The position numbers and the translations under genes are program-made. A stretch of DNA of 64,000 bases. Source: JBBROS01 sp965213855 (lineage in GTDB: Bacteria > Pseudomonadota > Alphaproteobacteria > Acetobacterales > Acetobacteraceae). Of this stretch, positions 60,044-64,000 are shown one piece after another; the first letter of the stretch is position 1, and each line of letters begins with the position of its first letter. The stretch covers positions 14,651-78,650 of the forward strand of contig CBDCAA010000002.1 of NCBI GenBank assembly GCA_965213855.1, written 5' to 3'. Under the pieces are notes generated by a model. The model had not been told where the DNA came from and did no database searches. It saw nothing but the letters and a program-made list of their open reading frames with translations.

Positions 60044-60154
60044 CCGTCCGCCCCTAGTGTCCTCACCCAAAAATACGCCTGCGAACGTCTCGATCGGGAC
60101 ACGAGGCAGTTTGCGTTTGCGGACCGGTGAATCGGCACACTACCGTCACCGGCC

Positions 60155-60694
60155 ATGGACCTCGCCCCGCCAGGCTTCTTCGGAAAGCTCCCCGCCCGTG
60201 GTGACTTCGTCCGCTGCCGGATCGACCCGGCGCTTGCCCAGCCTTGGGACGACTGGCTCGGCCTCCTCACCGTTTCCGCCCGGCACGCCGCCGGCCAGGC
60301 TTGGCCCGAAGCCTGGCTCACCGCGCCGCTCTGGCAGTTCGCCCTCGGTCCCGCACTCGCCCCGGCCCCGGGCGCCGCCGGCGTCCTCGTCGCCAGCGTG
60401 GACCGTGTCGGCCGCATGTTCCCGTTCACGATCATCGGTCCGGCCATCGGCATCCCCGGCGCCGCCTGGCTCGACCCGATCGAGGCGCTCGCGCTGCAGG
60501 CCCTGGACGACGCCTTCGACCCCGACCGGCTCGACGCCGCACTCGCAGCACTCGGCCCGCCGGCTGCCGGCAGCACCCTGCCCGTCGGCTCCGCGTGGCA
60601 CTGCCGCGGCTCGGACCGCGTCGCCGCCGGCGACCGCCTGCATCCTGGCCTGCCTGACGCGGCCGCCGCGGCCGCCATGGTGCTGGGGCCTTGA
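60155..60694 (+). CDS. tagF: Type VI secretion-associated protein TagF
   Basis: A 179-residue cytoplasmic protein of the TagF/ImpM family. The N-terminal signature PPGFFGKLPARGDFVR is clear, followed by WDDWLGLLTVSAR and a VDRVGRMFPFTI segment. In Pseudomonas, TagF represses type VI secretion after translation, antagonised by the PpkA pathway; in some species it is fused to PppA. Here it is free-standing and convergent with tssM, 25 bases away, and close to a PpkA-like kinase. Confidence 0.92.
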   Translation: MDLAPPGFFGKLPARGDFVRCRIDPALAQPWDDWLGLLTVSARHAAGQAWPEAWLTAPLWQFALGPALAPAPGAAGVLVASVDRVGRMFPFTIIGPAIGIPGAAWLDPIEALALQALDDAFDPDRLDAALAALGPPAAGSTLPVGSAWHCRGSDRVAAGDRLHPGLPDAAAAAAMVLGP

Positions 60695-60719
60695 GCCCGT
60701 CCGCGCGACCCCCCGCCGC

Positions 60720-63700
60720 TCATTGCACCACCGGGCAGCGGAACTCGCCCAGCACCGGGCTCGCAAACGGATTGGGGCTCGCCCGCACATCCAGCCGGAC
60801 GGCGTGATCCGGGGGTCCGAACACGAAGCTCTGCCGGTCCCCGGCCGTCGTCGATTTCGCCCCGGCCAGCAGCCGGAACGGCGCCCACGGCCCGCCCGCC
60901 TCCACCGCCGGCTGGCCCGGCGGCGTCAGCCGCGCCACCGCGTCCCGAACCCGCCCGGGCCAGGTCAGCGACACCGGCCGCGGCGCCGCATCCCGGGCGA
61001 GCGCGACCGTGACCCCGCCCAGCTCCAGCGTGGCCGCCGCCGCCCCTGGCGCGGCTGCCGGCGGCACGACGTCGAACCGCACCAGCGGCTGCGCGCTGCC
61101 CGCTGGGAAGAACAGGTCCCGGATCGCCGCCGCCTGTTGGAAGCGCCCGAGATCGCCCGGGGTCAGGGGCGCCGTCACGCCGTCGACCGGTTTCAGCCGC
61201 CAAGGTTTCGACTCCATGTCGACATACGGCCGTAGCTGCGCGTTGAAGAAGGCATCGATCGCCCCACCCGGCGCGAACAGCCGCGTGAAGTCGGCCAGCG
61301 GCGCGTCGTCCACCGCCCCTGCCACGAACGGGTAGCGGTTGCCGATCACCGCCGGGCACAGCGCCGCCGGCCCGCCCCCCGCGTTCCATGCCGCGATCAT
61401 CGCCCCGCGCGGCCCGCCGTCGCGCAGCGCCGCACCCCCCGTCGCCAGCGCCAGCAGCCAACGCGACAACGGCTGCGGCTGCCGCGCCGCCTCCGCCCGC
61501 AGCGCCGCGGCCGGGTCCTCGCCGACGGCCACTTGCGGCTTCGTCGTCGTCGCCGTCTGCCGCGCAAGCTGCTGCTCCAGATCCGACAAGGGGCGCAGCA
61601 CCTGGTCGATCGGCACCGCCCCGCCGCTGCCGAACAGCGCCCGCAGCGGTCTGAACCGCTCCTCCACGGCCGCCAGCGCCGTCCGGTCCGCGCCTCCCGC
61701 CCCGGCTGGTATCTGGCCGGCTGGCGCCAGGTCTACCGGTGCCAGGTCTGCCGGCGCCAGTTCTGCCGCGACCGACGCCAGCAGCGCCCGCATCGGCGAC
61801 CGCGGCGTGGCCAGGATGTACAAGTCCTGCGCAGCCCGGCCCAGGTTCCGCAGCGGCACCGGGTTCAGGTCCGCCAGCATCGCGTCCCACACCGCCACGT
61901 CCTCGGCCGCATACAGCGCCAAGATGTCGGCCTGCAGGGTCCGCAGCCGAGCCGGATCTGGGGCGGACACGTCGCCCAGCACCCACCCCTCGTCCGCGGC
62001 CTGCCGCGCCGCCTCGGGCAGCGCCGGCAGCACTGCCCGCTGCAGCCCCTCACGGGTGAACAGCCCGGGGACGCCCTCCTCCAGCCCCTTTCCGGACAGT
62101 CGCAAGAACAGCGGCACACCCAGCGGACCCAGCGCATCCGCCGGCCGCCACGGCCGGACGCCCTGCGCCGCCGCAAGCGGCTTCAGCCGTGAGTAGGCCC
62201 GCTGCGCCAACGGCACCCGCCCGATCGCCTGCCGTGCCGCGGCCACCAGGGGCCCGTCAAGCGGTATCGCCGGCAACGGCCCGTCCAGCAGCGCCGCCAG
62301 GTGCCGGCCCAACCCGGCCCGCACCGGCGCCTGCGCCGCGCCGGGCAGCGTCGCCTCCCAGTCCCGCACGAACCAGTCCTGCACCAGCACCCGGTCGAGC
62401 GGCCCCGCTCCGCCCAGCATCAGGTTGACCCGCGTCACGTCATACAGCGCGTCTGGCTGACCGAGCAGCCCGCGCATCACCATCTCCGTCCGCCAGACCA
62501 GCCGCGGCAGCAGCGCGAAGCCGAGCGCATGGCGATAGTGCGCCGCGCCGGCCGCCGCCAGCTTCCCCTCTTGCGAATAGCCCAGCCAGTCGCGCCCGCC
62601 CGCTGGCCGCACTACGCCCGCGGCCAGCGTATCGAGCCACGGCAGCAGCTGCGTCATGTCCGCCTCCGCCACCGGGTCGAGCGGCAGCGCCTCGGCCAGC
62701 TTCGCCCTGTCCGCCAACGCCAGTTCCGCCGCCGTCACGGCGCCGGCATGCGCCGCCCGCTCCGCCCAGATCGTCCCCAGCCCGGCCGCCACCGCCACCG
62801 CACAGGCCGCGAAGCCCGCCGCCCGCAGCACCCGGCGCCGCTGCGCCGCGCCCGGCCGGTGGCCCACCAGCAACGCCTCGCGGAACACCACGTCGCGCAG
62901 CAGGTCCGTCAGGAAGAACGACCGGCCCGCCTCCGCCCGTCCCTGCTCCCGCATCGCCGCCGTCCGGCGCGACCCGAGCCCGAAGGCCCGCGACAGCCCG
63001 CCCACCAGCCGGTCGATCGGCGTTCCCTCCTGCGTGCCGGACGCGAGATACAGGCCGCGCAGGAACGGTGCCGTCCCGCCGGCCCCGGGCCCGAACGCCG
63101 CCGCGACGAACGCCTGCACCGCGGGCAGCACACTCGCGAACTGCGCCGGGAACCCTGCGATCAGCGCCCGCCGGTCCAGCCGGGGCTCCGCATCCAGCCG
63201 CGCGAACATCCGCCGGTCCAGCCGCGCCAGCAGCGGGCGCAACGCCTCGACCGCATCCAGCGGCGCCCGCGCATCCAACGCCGCCGTCGCACCCCAGATC
63301 TGCCGCCGCCCGGCCCGGTCCAGGTCGTCGAAGAACTCCGTGAACCCGGCCAGCAGGTCGGCTTTCGTGAACAGCACGTACACAGGCAGCCGCACCCGCA
63401 GCCGCGCCTCCAACTCGTCCAGCCGGGCGCGGACCGCCCGCGCATGCGCCGCCCCCTGGCCTGCCGCATCGGCCACATCGGGCAGCGCGAGCGCCACGAT
63501 CACGCCGTTCAGCGGCCGGCGCGGACGCGTCCGCCGCAGCAGGTCCAGGAACGCCGCCCACCCGGCCCCGTCGGCCGCGCGGTCGCTGTCCTGCGTCGTA
63601 TACCGCCCCGCCGTGTCGATCAGCACCGCGTCGGCTGTGAACCACCAGTCGCACAGCCGCGTGCCGCCCACGCCGGCCACCGCGCCCGCCCCGCCCTCGC

Positions 63701-64000
63701 CCGGCGTCTGGCCCGTCGGCAGGAACGTTAGCCCGGCGTTCAACAGCGCCGTCGTCTTGCCCGCCCCCGGCGGGCCGATGATCGCGTACCACGGCTGCTC
63801 ATACAGTGGCCGCCGGCCCTTCAGCCGGCGCATCGCCGCCAGCGCCGCCGCGAGCCGCGCCCCCAGGGCCGACGCGTCGCCCGCCACGCCGCGCGCCAGC
63901 GCGGCATCCCGTCGCTGCGCAAGCACATCCAGCCCGAGATTCGCTCCGGCCCAGACCAGCAGCAGCGCCAGCAGCAGCGCCAGCCGCACCGCCCACGGCT
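60720..64000 (-). CDS. tssM: Type VI secretion membrane-complex subunit TssM (IcmF), N-terminus cut by window edge
   Basis: At least 1092 residues; the frame is still open at 64000 and reads into a transmembrane helix (VRLALLLALLLVWAG), which corresponds to the second helix of TssM, so the first about 40-80 residues lie outside. Walker A GPPGAGKTT and a IDTAGRYTTQD segment mark the cytoplasmic NTPase domain. A third hydrophobic segment (AACAVAVAAGLGTIWAERAA) leads to the periplasmic part, which ends SPVLGEFRCPVV. TssM with TssL and TssJ forms the trans-envelope complex of the contractile injector. Upstream genes (probably tssL/tssK) are expected to the right. Confidence 0.93.
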   Translation of the reverse strand, partial: PWAVRLALLLALLLVWAGANLGLDVLAQRRDAALARGVAGDASALGARLAAALAAMRRLKGRRPLYEQPWYAIIGPPGAGKTTALLNAGLTFLPTGQTPGEGGAGAVAGVGGTRLCDWWFTADAVLIDTAGRYTTQDSDRAADGAGWAAFLDLLRRTRPRRPLNGVIVALALPDVADAAGQGAAHARAVRARLDELEARLRVRLPVYVLFTKADLLAGFTEFFDDLDRAGRRQIWGATAALDARAPLDAVEALRPLLARLDRRMFARLDAEPRLDRRALIAGFPAQFASVLPAVQAFVAAAFGPGAGGTAPFLRGLYLASGTQEGTPIDRLVGGLSRAFGLGSRRTAAMREQGRAEAGRSFFLTDLLRDVVFREALLVGHRPGAAQRRRVLRAAGFAACAVAVAAGLGTIWAERAAHAGAVTAAELALADRAKLAEALPLDPVAEADMTQLLPWLDTLAAGVVRPAGGRDWLGYSQEGKLAAAGAAHYRHALGFALLPRLVWRTEMVMRGLLGQPDALYDVTRVNLMLGGAGPLDRVLVQDWFVRDWEATLPGAAQAPVRAGLGRHLAALLDGPLPAIPLDGPLVAAARQAIGRVPLAQRAYSRLKPLAAAQGVRPWRPADALGPLGVPLFLRLSGKGLEEGVPGLFTREGLQRAVLPALPEAARQAADEGWVLGDVSAPDPARLRTLQADILALYAAEDVAVWDAMLADLNPVPLRNLGRAAQDLYILATPRSPMRALLASVAAELAPADLAPVDLAPAGQIPAGAGGADRTALAAVEERFRPLRALFGSGGAVPIDQVLRPLSDLEQQLARQTATTTKPQVAVGEDPAAALRAEAARQPQPLSRWLLALATGGAALRDGGPRGAMIAAWNAGGGPAALCPAVIGNRYPFVAGAVDDAPLADFTRLFAPGGAIDAFFNAQLRPYVDMESKPWRLKPVDGVTAPLTPGDLGRFQQAAAIRDLFFPAGSAQPLVRFDVVPPAAAPGAAAATLELGGVTVALARDAAPRPVSLTWPGRVRDAVARLTPPGQPAVEAGGPWAPFRLLAGAKSTTAGDRQSFVFGPPDHAVRLDVRASPNPFASPVLGEFRCPVVQ

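Overview
The window looks like chromosomal DNA of a high-GC alphaproteobacterium, most likely Rhodospirillales and possibly Acetobacteraceae (inference). The evidence is an ATP12-type F1-ATPase assembly chaperone, a family of Alphaproteobacteria and mitochondria; secY-adk-rpsM with no rpmJ between them; rarA and rluC behind the alpha operon; and strong GC bias at third codon positions. A truncated FrhB/BciB-type iron-sulfur protein at the left edge hints at a phototroph, but this is only a hint.

Layout. (1) 1-3.3 kb: N-terminal part of the FrhB/BciB-like protein, tRNA-Leu(GAG), lipB, and a polar amino-acid ABC transporter (binding protein and two permeases, no ATPase beside them). (2) 3.4-8.9 kb: a tightly overlapping minus-strand run rarA-rluC-asmA-atp12-acyP. 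(3) 9.1-37.5 kb: one almost uninterrupted minus-strand block of translation and transcription genes. In transcription order it reads rplK-rplA-rplJ-rplL-rpoB-rpoC, then rpsL-rpsG-tuf, then the S10 and spc clusters, then secY-adk and rpsM-rpsK-rpoA-rplQ. fusA is absent between rpsG and tuf, and secE-nusG are absent in front of rplK. GC-rich hairpins sit in most of the larger gaps, just in front of ribosome binding sites. Good sigma70-like promoters lie before rplK and rpsM.

(4) 37.7-40.9 kb, plus strand: a small membrane protein, a cytoplasmic receptor with three near-duplicate PAS modules and a minimal chemoreceptor signalling tip, and a secreted OmpA-C-domain protein. (5) 40.9-56.6 kb: a two-partner secretion operon on the minus strand: a TpsB transporter, a 3612-residue filamentous-haemagglutinin-like exoprotein, and a TPR-CHAT lipoprotein whose start codon overlaps the adhesin stop codon. 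(6) 56.8-64 kb: type VI secretion genes: a PpkA-like transmembrane Ser/Thr kinase, an antisense-overlapping membrane-anchored HExxH protein, tagF, and tssM, which runs off the right edge.

The most interesting candidate system is the TpsB-TpsA-CHAT operon. A CHAT (caspase-like) protease predicted to be a lipoprotein is translationally coupled to a giant adhesin built from about 800-residue repeats with conserved cysteine pairs. It suggests proteolytic control of a surface adhesin, next to a kinase-regulated type VI secretion locus. This functional link is inference. No CRISPR array, insertion sequence or prophage was seen.
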